A DNA stretch of 64,000 bases, from assembly GCA_013180625.2 (NCBI GenBank), contig SNVD02006942.1, positions 1 through 64,000 of the forward strand. The letters are read 5' to 3'. The notes beneath the pieces are model-generated. The model saw nothing but the letters and a program-made list of their open reading frames with translations. It was not told where the DNA came from and did no database searches. A program made the translations under genes and the position numbers. Origin of the DNA: Boswellia sacra (Eukaryota; Streptophyta; Magnoliopsida; Sapindales; Burseraceae). Positions within the stretch are counted from its first letter, which is position 1. Each line of letters begins with the position of its first letter. Below are positions 13,021-26,629 of the stretch, one piece after another.

Positions 13021-13037
13021 GAATAACTAATTAGATC
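13005..13037. other. Palindrome centre
   Basis: Sixteen bases, gatctaattagttatt, are followed by one g and then their exact reverse complement. Outside this core, the arms pair with scattered small indels. The junction falls inside retrotransposon coding sequence, not at a natural element boundary. Confidence 0.95.
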
Positions 13038-15647
13038 AAAATTATCACACTTAGGATACCAAATAACTAGATTTATGGTTCCAAGAAGATATCTAAATAT
13101 CCTCTTTACAGCCTTTAGATGAGATTCCTTTGGACAAGATTGAAATCTAGCACACATACACACACTAAACATAATATCGGGTCTACTAGCAGTTAAATAC
13201 AAAAGAGAGCCAATCATACCTCGATATTTTGTTACCTCAACATCTTTTCCTTTCTCATCTTTTTCAAGCTTAGTTAATGTACCCATAGGTGTGTTATATG
13301 TCCTTGAATTATCCATGCCAAACTTCTTGAGAAGATCTCTTGTGTATTTAGCTTGATTTATGAAGATCCCATCTATTGATTGCTTGATTTGAAGTCCAAG
13401 GAAGAAATTTAATTCTCCCATTAAGCTCATTTCAAATTCTTGTTGCATGCACCTGGAAAATTCCTCACACATAGAAACATTAGTAGCACCAAATATAATA
13501 TCATCAACATAGATTTGAACAATTAATAAATCATCATTTTTTGTTTTAACAAAAAGAGTAGTATCAACTTTTTTCATTTCGAACCCATTATAAATTGAGA
13601 AATTTGCTCAATCTATCATACATGCTCCTTGGTGCTTGTTTCAAGCCATAAAGTGCCTTTTTGAGTTTGAAAACATGGTTTGGCAATCAGATTTTGAAAC
13701 TCAAGAAGGTTCTCTACATATACTTCCTCCCTAATGTAACCATTTAAAATTGCACTTTGGACATCCATTTGTATAATATAAAATTTTTATAACATGCAAA
13801 TGCACACAACATTCGAATGGATTCTAATCTAGCAACTGATACAAAGGTTTCCTCATAATCAATACCTTCTTCTTGATTGTATCCTTGAGCAACAAGTCTA
13901 GCTTTGTTTCTAATAATGGTGCCATTTTCATCTACTTTATTTCTAAAAATCCATTTAGTGCCTATAATAGAATGATTTTTTGGGTCTAGGGACTAATTCC
14001 CAAACTTGATTTCTTTCAAATTGATTCAATTCTTCTTGCATAGCCAAAATCCAACTTTCGTCATTTTCGGCTTCTTTAAAAGATTTTGGTTCAAATTGAG
14101 AGACAAATGCAAAATAATTACAAAAGTTCCTAAAAGAAGATCTAGTTCTCATACCTTGTGATGGTTCACCAATAATAAGATCTTTAGGGTGAGCTTTTGC
14201 ATACCTCAATTCTTTTGGTAATTCTTGGGAAGAATCATTTACTTCCTCAAGCTTTTCTTGTTGAAGTTGTAAATCATCTTGACTCTTTTCATCAAGCCTT
14301 GATTCATTGATTTGCCTTTCTACCTCAACAATATCATCATCTAAATTCTTTGAAGAAATCACATTAGTTTCATCAAATTCAACATACATAGAATCTTCAA
14401 TAGCAAGGGTCTTTTTATTACAAACTCTATATGCTTTACTATGGTTGGAGTAGCCAACAAAAATTCCAACATCGGCTCTTGCATCAAATTTTCCAAGGTT
14501 ACCCTTGGTGTTTAAAATAAAACATTTACATCCAAAAACTTTAAAAAATCCAATGTTGGGTTTTCTTCCTTTCCAAAGTTCATAAGGAGTTTTCTTTATT
14601 AAGCTCTAATATGGACTCTATTGATTATAAAGCATGCGGTATTAACGGCTTCGGCCCAAAAATATTTTGACAAATTATTTTCAAGTAACATGGTTCTAAC
14701 CATTTCTTGGATGGTCCTATTTTTCCTCTCAACAACACCATTTTGTTGTGGAGTTCTAGGTGCGAAAAATTATGTTCAAAACCATTTTCATCATAAAGAT
14801 TTTCAAATGCAACATTGTCTACTTCACCACCATGATCACTCCTAATGGACACAATAGAATACCCTTTTTGATTTTGGATTCTTTTTGTAAATTTTGAAAA
14901 AGCTTGTGTGGCCTCATTTTTATTTTTCAAGAATAATACCCAAGTGAATCTTGAATAATCATCCACAATAACAAAAACATAATACTTTCCACCAAGGCTT
15001 TGAGTTCTTGATGGTCCAAATAAATCCAAATGAAGTAATTGTAGAGGTTTATTTGTTGAAATAAATTTCTTTTGTTTAAAAGAATTTCTCACTTGTTTTC
15101 CAAATTGACAAGCATCACAAATCTTATCCTTTTCAAATTTTATTTTTGGAAGACCATCAACTAAATCTTTTTTAGAAATTTTTGAAATTGTGTCCATGCT
15201 AGCATGACCTAACCTTCTTTGCCATAACCAAGCATCATTATTAACAATGAAACAATTTTCTACATGATCATTAACATCAATATCAATTGTATAAATATTA
15301 CCACATCTATTACCAACAAATAATGTCTTATTTTTACTAACATCCTTAATCACACATCTATTAGGCTCAAAAGTAACAAAATATCCCTTATCACACAATT
15401 GACTAATGCTAATCAAATCATGTTTCAAACCATGAACAAGCAAAACATCTTTAATAATAGATGAAGAAGGGTTACCAATATCACCATGTCCGATTACCCT
15501 TCCTTTGGCATTATCATCGAAGGTCACATATCCTCCTTTCTTCATGATTAATCTTGAAAATTTGGAGGCATCTCCGGTCATATGCCTTGAGCATCCACTA
15601 TCTAAGTACCACTTGTGTTTGCACTCCTTTTTCTCTACAATCAACAT
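13022..15647 (-). pseudogene. SIRE-like pol, truncated (right arm)
   Basis: Mirror of 10458-13020 with longer frames. 15647-14625 encodes protease (WYLDSGCSRHMTGD), the integrase zinc-binding region (WQRRLGHASMDTI ... ICDACQFGKQ) and the catalytic core (VDDYSRFTWVLFL; IRSDHGGEVDN), then shifts frame. 14389-13955 covers the linker to early RT, and 13577-13008 the RT with YVDDIIFGAT. In the zinc-binding motif the family's usual first His (WHRR) is Gln in this copy, while the left copy still has His. The element ends at the palindrome centre without RNase H or 3' LTR. Confidence 0.88.
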
Positions 15648-17338
15648 TCAAGGAGTAACTTTTTGGTACCCAAAAGTTCTTGGGTCCTTGGGGGGTTAGT
15701 TATGATACTTTTTGGAACCCATCTTTGTTTCAAATTAGGATTTCTTTTAATGGAGCAAGAATGCATATTGTGTCCTTTTCTTCCACAATAAGTACATGAA
15801 TGATTAGGATTATTCCTAAAAGATGCATGAGCAAAATAATTTTTAAAATACTTTTGATTTTTATGAGTTTTATATCCTAACCCTCTTTTATCAAAAACAC
15901 ACCTTTGGTTTTGTAACATAGAATTCAAATTTTTTGTGCTGTTTGTAAAACTATCAACAATATTTCTTAAGTCATTATTTTCCTTTTTCAAAATAACATT
16001 TTCTTTCTCTAATTTATCAAAATCCTTTTGTTTTAAAATCTCATTTTCAGTTTTTAATAAATATATTTGACTTTCCAAACTTTCAAAATCTTTTTGCTTT
16101 AAAATTTCATTTTCATTTTCTAAAGCTTCATTTATTTCTACCAACTCTTCTAATTGAGATAACATGATTTTTGACTTCTTTTTGAAAGCATTGATTTTGA
16201 ATTTTGCTTATCAACTTGCACATGTAAATTTTGGAATGCTTCAAGTAATTCATCATATGAAAGTTTATGATCATAGTTTAGAATACTTACCTCATATTCA
16301 CTTAAAGCCATGAAGCACATGTTTGCCACTTCGCAATCTTCTTCTTCGGTGGAGCTAGCTTCACTATCATCCCAATTTGTGGCTTTCATTGCTTTGGATT
16401 TCTTGTTTTGACTCTTGAAGTAAGGACAATCCATCTTTACATGTCCCGTTTCTTGCACTCATAGCAAATGACTTGATCATTTTTCTTATCTTGCTTTGAG
16501 CTTTGCCCTTTGTACTCCCTTCTAGATTTCTTCTTGAATCCTTGGTTTCTTCTAATCATCCTTTTTAGCTTTCTTGTGATGAATGCAAGATCTTCATCAT
16601 CTCCTTCATCGTCGGACTCATCATCTTCTTTTGTTGAAGATTTGAAAGCGACATTTTTCTTTTTCTTGAAATCTTCTTCATTCTCCTTCAAGGTGATTTC
16701 ATGAGTCATGAAAGAACCCATAAGTTTTTCTAATGGTAGTTTGGTGAGATCCTTTGCTTCTTGAATTGCCGTCACCTTTGGCTCCCAAGATTTTGGTAGA
16801 CACCTAAGAATCTTTCTCACCATTTCAACATTAGAATAAGATTTTCCAAGAGATTTCAAAACATTGATAATATCCGTAAATCTAGTAAACATTTCAGAAA
16901 TTGATTCATCCGATTTCATCTTAAAAAGTTCATAACTATGAACTAGCATAATAATTTTAGATTCTTTAACTTGACTAGTTCCTTCATGAGTTACTTCAAG
17001 TGTGTGCCATATTTCTTGTGCTGTAGAACAAGTACATATTCTATTAAACTCATTTCTATCTAGAGCACAATATAACACATTCATAGCTTTAGCATTCAAA
17101 CTCAATTTCTTTTTATCATCTTCACTAAACTCTTTAGGTTCTTTAAGCATGCATTCCCCATTTTCAATTTTGGTAGGAACAAAAGGTCCTTCCAAAACAA
17201 TAGACCACAAATCATAATCAAAAGATTTCAAGAAAATACTCGTTCTAGTTTTCCAATAAGAGTAATCACTTCCATTAAAAATGGAGGTCTAGAGATAGAA
17301 AGCCCCTCAACATATGAAGATGAATTAAAAGTTGTCAT
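15641..17338 (-). pseudogene. SIRE-like gag, frameshifted (right arm)
   Basis: The start ATG lies at 17338-17336, mirroring the left copy. A frameshift near 17280 separates the first residues from the long frame 17231-16437 (capsid-like region and acidic tract). The zinc knuckle CYECKK... is broken near 16440-16455. Frame 16458-16150 continues, and 16165-15641 carries the coiled-coil-like region and the second knuckle CTYCGRKGHNMHSC. The lesions differ from those of the left copy. Confidence 0.88.
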
Positions 17339-17373
17339 AGCTCAAAAATCGATTAAGATTTAAAAAATTGAGC

Positions 17374-17391
17374 AACCTTGCTCTGATACCA
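17374..17391 (-). other. Primer-binding site (right arm)
   Basis: Reverse complement of tggtatcagagc, two bases from the LTR end at 17394; mirror of the left-arm site. Confidence 0.85.
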
Positions 17392-17393
17392 CT

Positions 17394-19022
17394 TGTTGAC
17401 CCAGGTATGGCAACCCAAGAGGGGGGGTGAATTGAGTTTTTATTTATAAAAGCGGATTTAGAAAACTTTTCTTGAAAGATCAAAATTATTTAAATCTTTC
17501 TTTAAGAACAAAGGTGAAGAAGATGAAAATAGAATGCAATCAAGAGAATGGCAATAAAGAACAATCACAAATGCAAGTAAATATAAAGAGATAGGTATAG
17601 AGAGAGTGCAAACTCGATTTACGTGGTTCGGCAAACCTTGCCTACGTCCACGGGCTCCTAGCTCCTCCACAAGCTAGGCTTTCCACTAAGTTGTAGAATA
17701 CTTTACAACTTGCTTGATGAACAACTTCACCAAGACTTTTTCCTTCAACTCTTGATAACTCCACACCAAGAGTTCTTCTTGATGAACAACCTCACCAAGG
17801 AAAGAGTTCTCTCAAGGATAACTTTTATCCTTTGTAAGAAGATCTCTCTCTCACCACAATACAAGAACAAAGAAAATTTTTTACAACAAAAGTACAACTC
17901 TCTTCAAAGAGTGGATACAAAATATAAAAGCTCTCTAGACTTGATATTTCTCTTGTTTTTTGCTTAATATGTGCTTATTGAATGAATGGGAGAATGGCTT
18001 CCTTTTATAGGCAAATGAGATGAACTTGATCAAGTGAAGACACCAACTCCAAAGTTTCTACCCACCATAAAAATCTGTAATTTTGTCTGGCATTTTTGTC
18101 AATGTTTCATTTGAAATATTGAAAATCTGCAAAACATAAAATATCTGCACAATTTGAATAAGCTTTCCAACTCATCAAGAACCAAGTCATTTGGATATCT
18201 GTAGCTCAAGATATGGCCAAAACACCATTCGGTGCTCATGTGACTTGATTTTTCTTCCATGTGTCAGTCCACCGACTTGAATGATAATTCTGTCAGCCTT
18301 CCGTTTGAAATTTGAATTTCTTCAAAACATAAAAGATCTTCATATTTGAATAATCTTTCCAAACATTAAGAATCAAAGAATTTGGATATCTCTATCTTAA
18401 GATATGGCCAAAACACCATTCGGTACTCATGTGAGTTGATTTTTCTTCTCTGTGTCAGTCCACCGAATTGCATGTCAATTATGTCGGGCTTCCATTTGAA
18501 ATTTGAATTTCTTCAAAACATATGAAATGTGCCCCATTAAGTCATCTTTCTAATGCCGCAAGAATCAAGTCATTTTGATTTTTCTACCTCAAGATATGTC
18601 CAAAAGAGTATTCGGTGCTCATGTCAGCTGCTTCCATTTGTCTTTCAACTTGCATGATGATTTGGACGATCTTGCACTTAAATTTGAATTTCTTAAAACA
18701 TATGAAATGTTATAAATTGAGTAAGCTTTCCAAAGGATCAAGAATCACGTCATTTGGATATTTGTAGAGATATATATGACCAATTGATTGAACATTGCTC
18801 ATGTGTCACATTCCTTGAGTCAATCCTTGTTCTTAAACTTTGGTGCCTTTAACATGTAGTCTTCTCCTTAGCTTCAACACTTCATTTTAATAAGCCTCTT
18901 CTTGATTTTATAATTATTTCAATGATCTTACTCTTGCACATAAATAAACATGTTAGTAAATCTCAATTAATCAATGTGTATTGTTATCATCAAAATTATC
19001 ATGTAGCCTTAGAGCTAACGCA
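17394..19022 (-). repeat. 5' LTR of SIRE-like element (right arm)
   Basis: Mirror of the left-arm LTR. It starts at its 3' end with tgttgacccagg (reverse complement of gggtcaaca) and reaches the copia fragment near 19022. The same ~190-bp tandem units are visible (accgaat motifs in reverse complement near 18225, 18420 and 18615). The terminal tgttag of the left copy reads cgttag here, so either the true terminus is the TG two bases earlier or this end has mutated. Confidence 0.82.
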
Positions 19023-21766
19023 TACGTTTGGATAATGTTGGTGAGTTTACATCAAAAGTTTTTGATGATTATTGTATGTCCGTTGGAATTGATATTGAGC
19101 ATCATGTCCCATATGTTCATACCCAAAATGGTTTGGCAGAATCACTTATAAAGCGACTGCAGATAATTGCACGAACTTTATTATTGAGAACACAGTTGCC
19201 AACCTCTGTCTGGGGCCATGTTATTTTACATGCTGCATTATTGATCAGATTAAGGCCCACTGCTTATCATGAATATTCACCAATACAACTTGTACTTGGC
19301 TAACAACCCAATATATCCCATCTAAGAATTTTCGGTTGTGCCGTACAAGTCCCCATTGCTCCCCCGAAGCGGACAAAAATGGGGCCTCAACGCCGGTTGG
19401 GGATATATGTAGGTTACAATTCTCCATCTATTATCAGATATTTGGAACCCATGACGGGTGATATTTTTACTGCACGATTTGCAGATTGTCATTTTGATGA
19501 GACAGTTTTCCCACCTTTAGAAAAAAAGAAAATGCCTCTCGAAGTTGGGTATGTGCCTCCTGAAAGAAATCCAGAACTTTCTTGGAATGTGAAAACATTG
19601 TCTCATCTTGATCCTCGCACATCTCAATGTGAAAATGAAGTGCAAAGGATGATATATCTTCAAACTATCGCTAATCAGATGCCAGATGCATTTACTGATG
19701 CAGCCAAGATAACAAAGTCACATATACATGCTACAAATACACCGGCTCGAATTGAGATTCCTGTTGAGCAAACCCTTAAAGCAACAATAAATAATCAAAC
19801 TGTTACACGCCAGAAGCGTGGCAGACCCCTTGGATCAAAAGATGCTATCTCTCGAAAAAGAAAATTGATTAATAATGGTCCTGATATAAATGATGATCGA
19901 GCTAAAGGATCCACATTCTCTGATTTGTCTCCTGAAATGACAAATGTTCCTAAGGAGACACCTGCCACTAAAGAGGCACAAGTTGTTGATGAAATGCATG
20001 TTCCTGAAGTGACAGCTGAATTTAAAAATGAGGAAATTTCTATTAATTATGCTTATACTAGAGAAATGTGAAAACGTGATGAAATTATCATTGACGATGT
20101 ATTTTCATTTGCAGTAGCCACTAATATTATGAATGATGATTTTAAACCAAAAACAGTGGATGAATGTAGACAAAGGCATGACTGGCCTAAATGGAAAGAA
20201 GCAATTCAAGCAGAATTATCTTCTTTGGCCAAACGTGAAGTCTTTGGACCTATAGTCCAAACGCTTAACGATATCAAACCCGTTGGATATAAATGGGTAT
20301 TTACTAGAAAACGAAATGAGAATAATGAGATTGCCAGGTATAAAGCCCGGCTAGTAGCTCAAGGTTTTTCTCAGAGACCGGGTATTGATTTTGATGAAAC
20401 TTATGCTCCAGTAATGGATATTATCACTTTTAGATATTTGATCAGTTTGGCAGTTTCGGAAAAACTTCACATGCGCCTTATGGATATGGTAACTGCTTAC
20501 TTGTATGGTAAATTAGATTCTGATATATATATGAAACTCCCTGAAGGATTTAAATTGCCTGAAGCAATTAAAACACAACCAAGGAGTATGTATTCACTTA
20601 AGTTGCAGAGGTCCTTATATGGATTGAAACAATCTGGGAGAATGTGGTACAATCGTCTTAGTGAATACTTGATTAAAGAAGGGTACATTAATGATCCCAT
20701 ATGCCCTTGTGTGTTTATAAAAAGATCAGAATCTGGTTTTGCTATTATAGCAGTATATGTTGATGACATGAATTTAATTGGAAGCCCTGAAGAAATCCAA
20801 AATGCAGCTGAATATTTGATGAGAGAATTTGAAATGAAAGATTTAGGAAAAACGAAATATTATCTCGGCCTGCAGATCGAGCATAACTCTGACGGTATAT
20901 TTATTTACCAATCAGCATATACAGAAAAGCTTTTGGAACGGTTTAATATGGATAAGGCTCATCCATTGAGTACCCTAATGGTTGTTAGATCTCTTGATCC
21001 TAAAAAGGATCTATTCCGTCCTAAAGAGGATGACGAACAGTTACTTGATCCTAAAGTGCCATATTTGAACGCTATAGGTGTATTAATGTATTTAGTGCAA
21101 TGTACTAGACCTGATATTGCATTTGCAGCTAATTTGTTAGCAAGGTTTAGTTCTGCACCCACTAGACGGCATTAGAACGGGATCAAACATATTTTTCGTT
21201 ATCTTCAAGGAACTATTGATCTGGGATTATTTTTCCCATATGAGCCTTCTGAAAATCCTGGATTGGTCGGATATGCTGATGCTGGTTATTTATCTGATCC
21301 CCATAAAGCTCGATCACAAACGGGATATGTTTTCACTTATAATGGGACCGTAATTTCATGGCGATCTACTAAACAGAGTTTGGTTGCTACTTCTTCTAAC
21401 CACTCTGAAATACTTGCATTGCATGAGGCCAGCCGAGAATGTATATGGTTACGTTCTGTTATTCAACACATCCAGAATTCGTGCAAATTATCTCCTACTA
21501 TAAATCTTCTAACAATCATATATGAAGATAATGCAGCATGTATTGCTCAAGTCCGAGGAGGATATATTAAAGGAGACAGAACAAAGCACATTTCACCGAA
21601 GTTCTTCTACACGCATGAACTTCAAGAAAGTCAAAAGATCGATGTGAAGCAGATACGTTCAAATGACAATCTTGCAGATTTGTTCACTAAAACTTTACCA
21701 ACATCAACATTTGAGAAGCTAGTATACAAAATCGGTATGCGGCGGCCCAACAAGCAATCAATTTGA
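19023..21766 (+). pseudogene. Ty1/copia pol fragment: integrase C-terminal half, RT, RNase H (right arm)
   Basis: Mirror of 4299-7032. The frame is entered at RLDNVGEFTS at the junction with the SIRE-like LTR. A stop splits the integrase part near 19303. 19379-20071 is open and ends in a nonsense codon where the left copy has Trp (REMWKRD). 20129-21175 carries the RT with YVDDMNLIGS, and 21263-21766 RNase H. Amino-acid differences from the left copy are scattered at roughly 2-3% in RNase H. Confidence 0.9.
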
Positions 21767-22010
21767 CAAGAGATCTTCTACCATGATCAGGGGAAGCATT
21801 GTGGACACATGTGTACTGTACTCTTTTTTCCTTCGATCGGGTTTTGTCCCACTGGGTTTTCCCGACAAGGTTTTTAATGAGGCAGTAAAACACGTTTAAC
21901 ACCACTTCATAATTTGTTGTATAATTGTATTTCTTTATTTTGGTTATTATCCCATTGGGTTTTTCCTTAGTAAAGTCAAATACAATTAAGTGATAGAATC
22001 CAAGGGAAAG

Positions 22011-22342
22011 TGTTATAAAATGTAAGTGGATTTACTACCACTTGCATATTAGTGGAGTTACCACTTGGATATTAGTGGAGTTACCACTTGCATGTTAGTG
22101 GAGTTACCACTTGCATGTTAGTGGAGTTACCACTTATGTGTGTGTGTCCATGTGAGAAATATATTTTCATACTTTAATTAATTTATTATTAGGCACAATC
22201 ATGTGATTTGTGCAAATAGGTAGCCATGGCCATTCATACTTCTCTATAAACAGGCATCCAACATTGTAATGTAGAGAGGAAGAATAATAGAACAAGGAAA
22301 TCCTTTCATTTCTCCTTCTTTCTTCTTTCTTTATTTCTAACA
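22011..22342 (+). repeat. 3' LTR of Ty1/copia fragment (right arm)
   Basis: Begins TGTTATAAAATG after the polypurine tract aatccaagggaaag and ends TTTCTAACA (332 bp). It contains the 23-bp repeats (22031-22140) and a TATA box (ctataaacagg near 22243). Unique flank begins at 22343. Confidence 0.8.
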
Positions 22343-25300
22343 TTATTTTGCTTTGCAATCTAGGAGTAATTCACATTTCCTTCACCTTCTTTTGTTACAT
22401 ATAAGTAAATTTCATTATACCACTTATATTAATCCATACCCTTATTCACTTAACTTATAATAATAGTTTAAATCCATCCAAAATTTTATATTTCTTCTAT
22501 TAGGTCTCATTAACTTAACGTTAGTATACATTTCTAGCGTGGATTACCTACCTGAAGACAAAGCTACGGGCAAAAAGACTTCCATTTCCATAGGGGAATG
22601 AAGCATAAGTGCTAAAAAACTTTATCATTTGCCAAGCAAAATTGTGTATTCAAGAATTTTCTGGTGTATTTTTTCTTCTTTGTATTTGTTAATGAGTTGT
22701 CTCACAATAAGCTAGTTACTGCTGATACCTCCTTCTCATTCTTTCGTAATCGTAAGAACGAAGAAGGAAGAGATAAGAGGACCTTATGAAGAATGTGGTC
22801 CGAAATTTATAATAGAGTCTAATCATAATGACCAAATTTATTATCTTCATACATAAGGATACTAGATTACCTAGTAAAAAAATTAAAAGATCATACCTTT
22901 TTTCCCGCAAAGAAAGAGACTTAGAAGAGAAACACAATAAGTAACAAAATGAGAAATTAGGAGACAGAACAAATGAAGAAAAGAGCAGCATCCAATGAGT
23001 GTAGGCTTTGCAGGTAGGATGAGAGACACCAGCCACACCCAAGTTGTCTTTAATGACTTGCTAAATTGTAGGCTGCTTTATTCCCCTCTAGGAGCAAAAA
23101 GTTTTGGCCGATTCATATTGGCCTCACCATACATTTATCATCTTCATTGATAGTTCCATGATACTGATTCAACAGCATCATTAATTGTTGGCAGCACAAA
23201 ATCATGTTGCTATCGTTGTTTGAAAGGGTTCTAAGATTGGAATGGAGTTAGGAGCTCCTCAAATCCCTTTGTCAAAATGCAAAGCACTTAAAAGTTCATT
23301 GAATTGGATTTTGAACAACCCTCCTAGAAATTCTAGGAATAAAGTTAAATAACTTAGATGATTAAATTAAATTCTTATTGTTTGGTACTTGAGAAAAATG
23401 CTAGCCAAGTTGAGAAATTGTTGCACTTTCCCTCTGCTGCTGACCTGAAGCTGTCAAGCGTATGAAATTGCAAGAGAACTTGGATTCAATCAATTGATAC
23501 ATTATAAGCCTGCAAGAATTTTCAAAAAATAAGTTACAAAATTAAGATGATAAGAGAGTCTCCAACTAAAAAAAATCCAGAAAATTTTAATTTGATTTTA
23601 AATAATATAAAATGTAATTATTTATCATCAATAACCCAACCCCGACCCCCCTCCCCTTGAGGCCTGAACTTCAATTTTGAAATTTAAATATATATCATAT
23701 TAAGGATTGCATGAAATTATAACTTGAGCCCTGAATGGTAAGCCCAAGCCCGGTTGATAAAAAGGGATTTGCAAACTTCCAAATTTGCATGTTGAGCCCA
23801 GGCCCATATGGCTACACGGAGCAACGGATTTTATTATGGGCTCATACTACAAGAACGTTATATTAATAACATTTCAATAATAGATTCCATAAATTTTAAT
23901 ATTTATTTTAATGTATTTTAAATCAGTATTTAAGATTGCTAAAACATGTTATATGTAACAAAAATATCGTATAGTAATGTTGTAGTTACATTATTGAAAC
24001 CAGTCCTTCTATTATGATTTGTGCTTCTATTTTGAGAAATAAAAGTTGACATTACTAAAAAGCCATAACAACAAGAGTAGTATTGTCGTTTACATTAATG
24101 TTTGTGTTAAATTCTTGTGTTGTCATTTTCATATTCAAGACACGCTAAACTTGAGAATAGTCTTGCAATTTATAACACCTTAAAGTTTGAATTGTTTCTA
24201 CTAGATTTATTAAATCTAACAAACGATTTTTTTTTTTTTTTGAGAAATAAGTAACATGTTTTTTTGTTAATCCAAAAATGAAAAATGGTAATTTTTTTTT
24301 CACAGGATTAATATTACATTTAAAACGCATTCATTTTCTAACTTGATTGGTAGGACCAAGTTTAGAAACTCAAGCACATTTATTTATTTAATGGGTGACC
24401 CACAATATACTCTTAAATTAATTCTTCAAGTAACTTTTTTTTTTCTTATAAGTTTGACCCAATTTTCTATTTTCTGTCAACTCAGCGTTAACTTGTTTTG
24501 ATTTGCTTTGACTACTACTATTATTATATATTTATATTAAGCAACAAACAGTTAACAACTAAATAATATCAATAAATATAAATAGCCATCTTCAAATATC
24601 ATACAAAGGCAAAGGTTTTAAACATTTTTTTTTCTTTGATATATATATAAAGAAGCAATAAAATACCCTTAATTCTAAAAGCCACTAACAAATTAGAGGA
24701 ATTTTTTAGGTAAACTAAACAAATGAATAATTTTTATTATGAGTAATGATTTTGGTCTAAAATTTGAATGATCCTGAATTAAACTGAAGTATAAATAGGC
24801 TTAAATATACAAATTTTAATAATACATTAGTTTTTTTTATTATAGTATATGAATTCAAATATCCTAAAGTTAACTTTTACATACATATCCTTATGCTTAT
24901 TGATTTTATTTGATGTATTAAAAGTATTTACAAGTTAATATTTGACAATATTATTATTTGTATTCAATACGAAATTTTTAGTTTTTCTGTTAAGATATAA
25001 TTATTTGATAATTAAACTTAACTTAGAGAAACAAAGTAAAAGCATTTGAAATCTGATAATAAGTAAAATTCAGATTTTAAATGAAAAAACAATCACCCAT
25101 TGTCTCACCAAGTTGATTTTATTAATTAGCATAATATTAGACCCAAATTTTAATTTTCTTCAAAAGTTTATGCAAATAAAGTAATCACCAGAAGGGTACT
25201 CGATATATTATTCAGTTAAAGTTATTCATCATCTGGACTGTTCATTGCATAATTATCAAGACTGGATGCTGTAATTACCTATTCAAGAAGTTACTATGAA

Positions 25301-26045
25301 GATATCGTGAAATATGTCTGCACTTGACAGAGAAATCAAAAGGATGTGCATTCATTGGCTTGTCTCTATGTTATTTTTTATTTATTTTAAGTTTTGATAT
25401 GCTAACAATAATCTATAATCCATTCAAACAAAGAAAAGTCAATAAGTGGTTTTCAAGAATGGACCAAACATCTTTTTGTTCATTTTTAAATCAATGCTTA
25501 TCATGAATGATTTATTCCCTGTGTTTGTGAATAACCCTCTTTAGGAAACACTTAAAAGAATGAACTTTAAATGCAACTTTGGATTGAATTTACCAGATGA
25601 AGAAAAGAATTTGTATTTTAATTGGGTAATTATATATTCAGATTATTATATGTATCAATCAAAGAAACACCAGTTAAAAGTGATTATTAACAGCTGTTTA
25701 AGTTGAATTAAATTCACCAAACGAGGCATGCAGATGCAGTTTGACCCAAAACACTCAAATTGCAGTCTACTTTGTTGCGAAGTGGGGTTTTGTGGATGTA
25801 CACAATAACACTCTCAGACTGGACAGCCCCAAAGCAAAGCAAAAGTTTTGATTAAGTTGTAGAGCTTTTTGTCTACTTTTTGGCTTTGTTGTAATTGCCT
25901 GTTAAACCCTAACTAGTATGCCCTCAAATCATGCCACATTAGTCTTCCACCTCTCGATTACTCTATCGGACACTGACATCATTCTCGTTTTATTAAATAA
26001 TATTAAACTTCCAATCAAATTAACACAACACCATGGGATAATATT
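22343..26045. other. Non-coding AT-rich flank (right arm)
   Basis: Inverted copy of 1-3703, essentially identical. No gene supported. Confidence 0.7.
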
Positions 26046-26629
26046 AGAGTTAAATTCATATTTATAAATTTAAATTTTTTTTAAAAAAATTTTAACGTGA
26101 TATTGAAGTCATTAATATGGTGATAGCTTCGAATCTCTATCACATAATAGTAATGTCTCATTTCATGTAGTATGAAGTTACATAAATGGGTTAAATAATA
26201 TTAATATTATTTAGAAAAGGTGACAAAAATTGGTCACATCAGGTACTTACGTGCCAAACTATTTTAAAATCCAATGAAATTCGACCACGTTTGGGATGAT
26301 CTTTACAATTTAATTGCCACGTCAATAAAGCACCAATCCAATCGACGTTACCCACTCAGAAAACCCATCAAGAGAAGACGAAAAAACCAAAATTAAAAAT
26401 TAAATTAAACTCAAAAAAGAAAATATTCACATAAAACAAGAAAATATTAATTAATCCAAAGCACTCGATCCTCTCTTTCATTTCCCTTCACTTTCCCGAA
26501 TTTCTCCCTATTTTCTCGTACAATTTTTCTCTGCAAAACGGGAAGAAGAATAAGAAGAAGAAGAAGAAATATGTGAAAGGAAAATATATTTTTTACTTTT
26601 TTTTTATTTTTTATTTGGTCAAGACAAGA
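26046..26629 (+). other. Single-copy flank and probable promoter/5' UTR
   Basis: AT-rich sequence between the palindrome and the gene at 26630. A pyrimidine-rich, then GAA-rich stretch (26480-26575) looks like a plant 5' UTR. No gene seen. Confidence 0.45.

Larger units (their letters stand above)
13022..26045. repeat. Right arm of the 26-kb palindrome
   Basis: Inverted copy of the left arm, joined to it at a single unpaired base (g, 13021). The centre reads as a perfect 16-base inverted repeat, 13005-13020 with 13022-13037. The arm ends at 26045, where the sequence matching window base 1 stops and new sequence (agagttaaattc) begins. The right copy of the SIRE-like element has longer open frames than the left one. 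Confidence 0.97.

Noticed and set aside
1..26045. Giant Maverick/Polinton or Helitron-type element with long inverted repeats
   Set aside because: The arms contain ordinary nested copia elements oriented toward a common centre, with no DNA polymerase, capsid or helicase genes and no unique interior.
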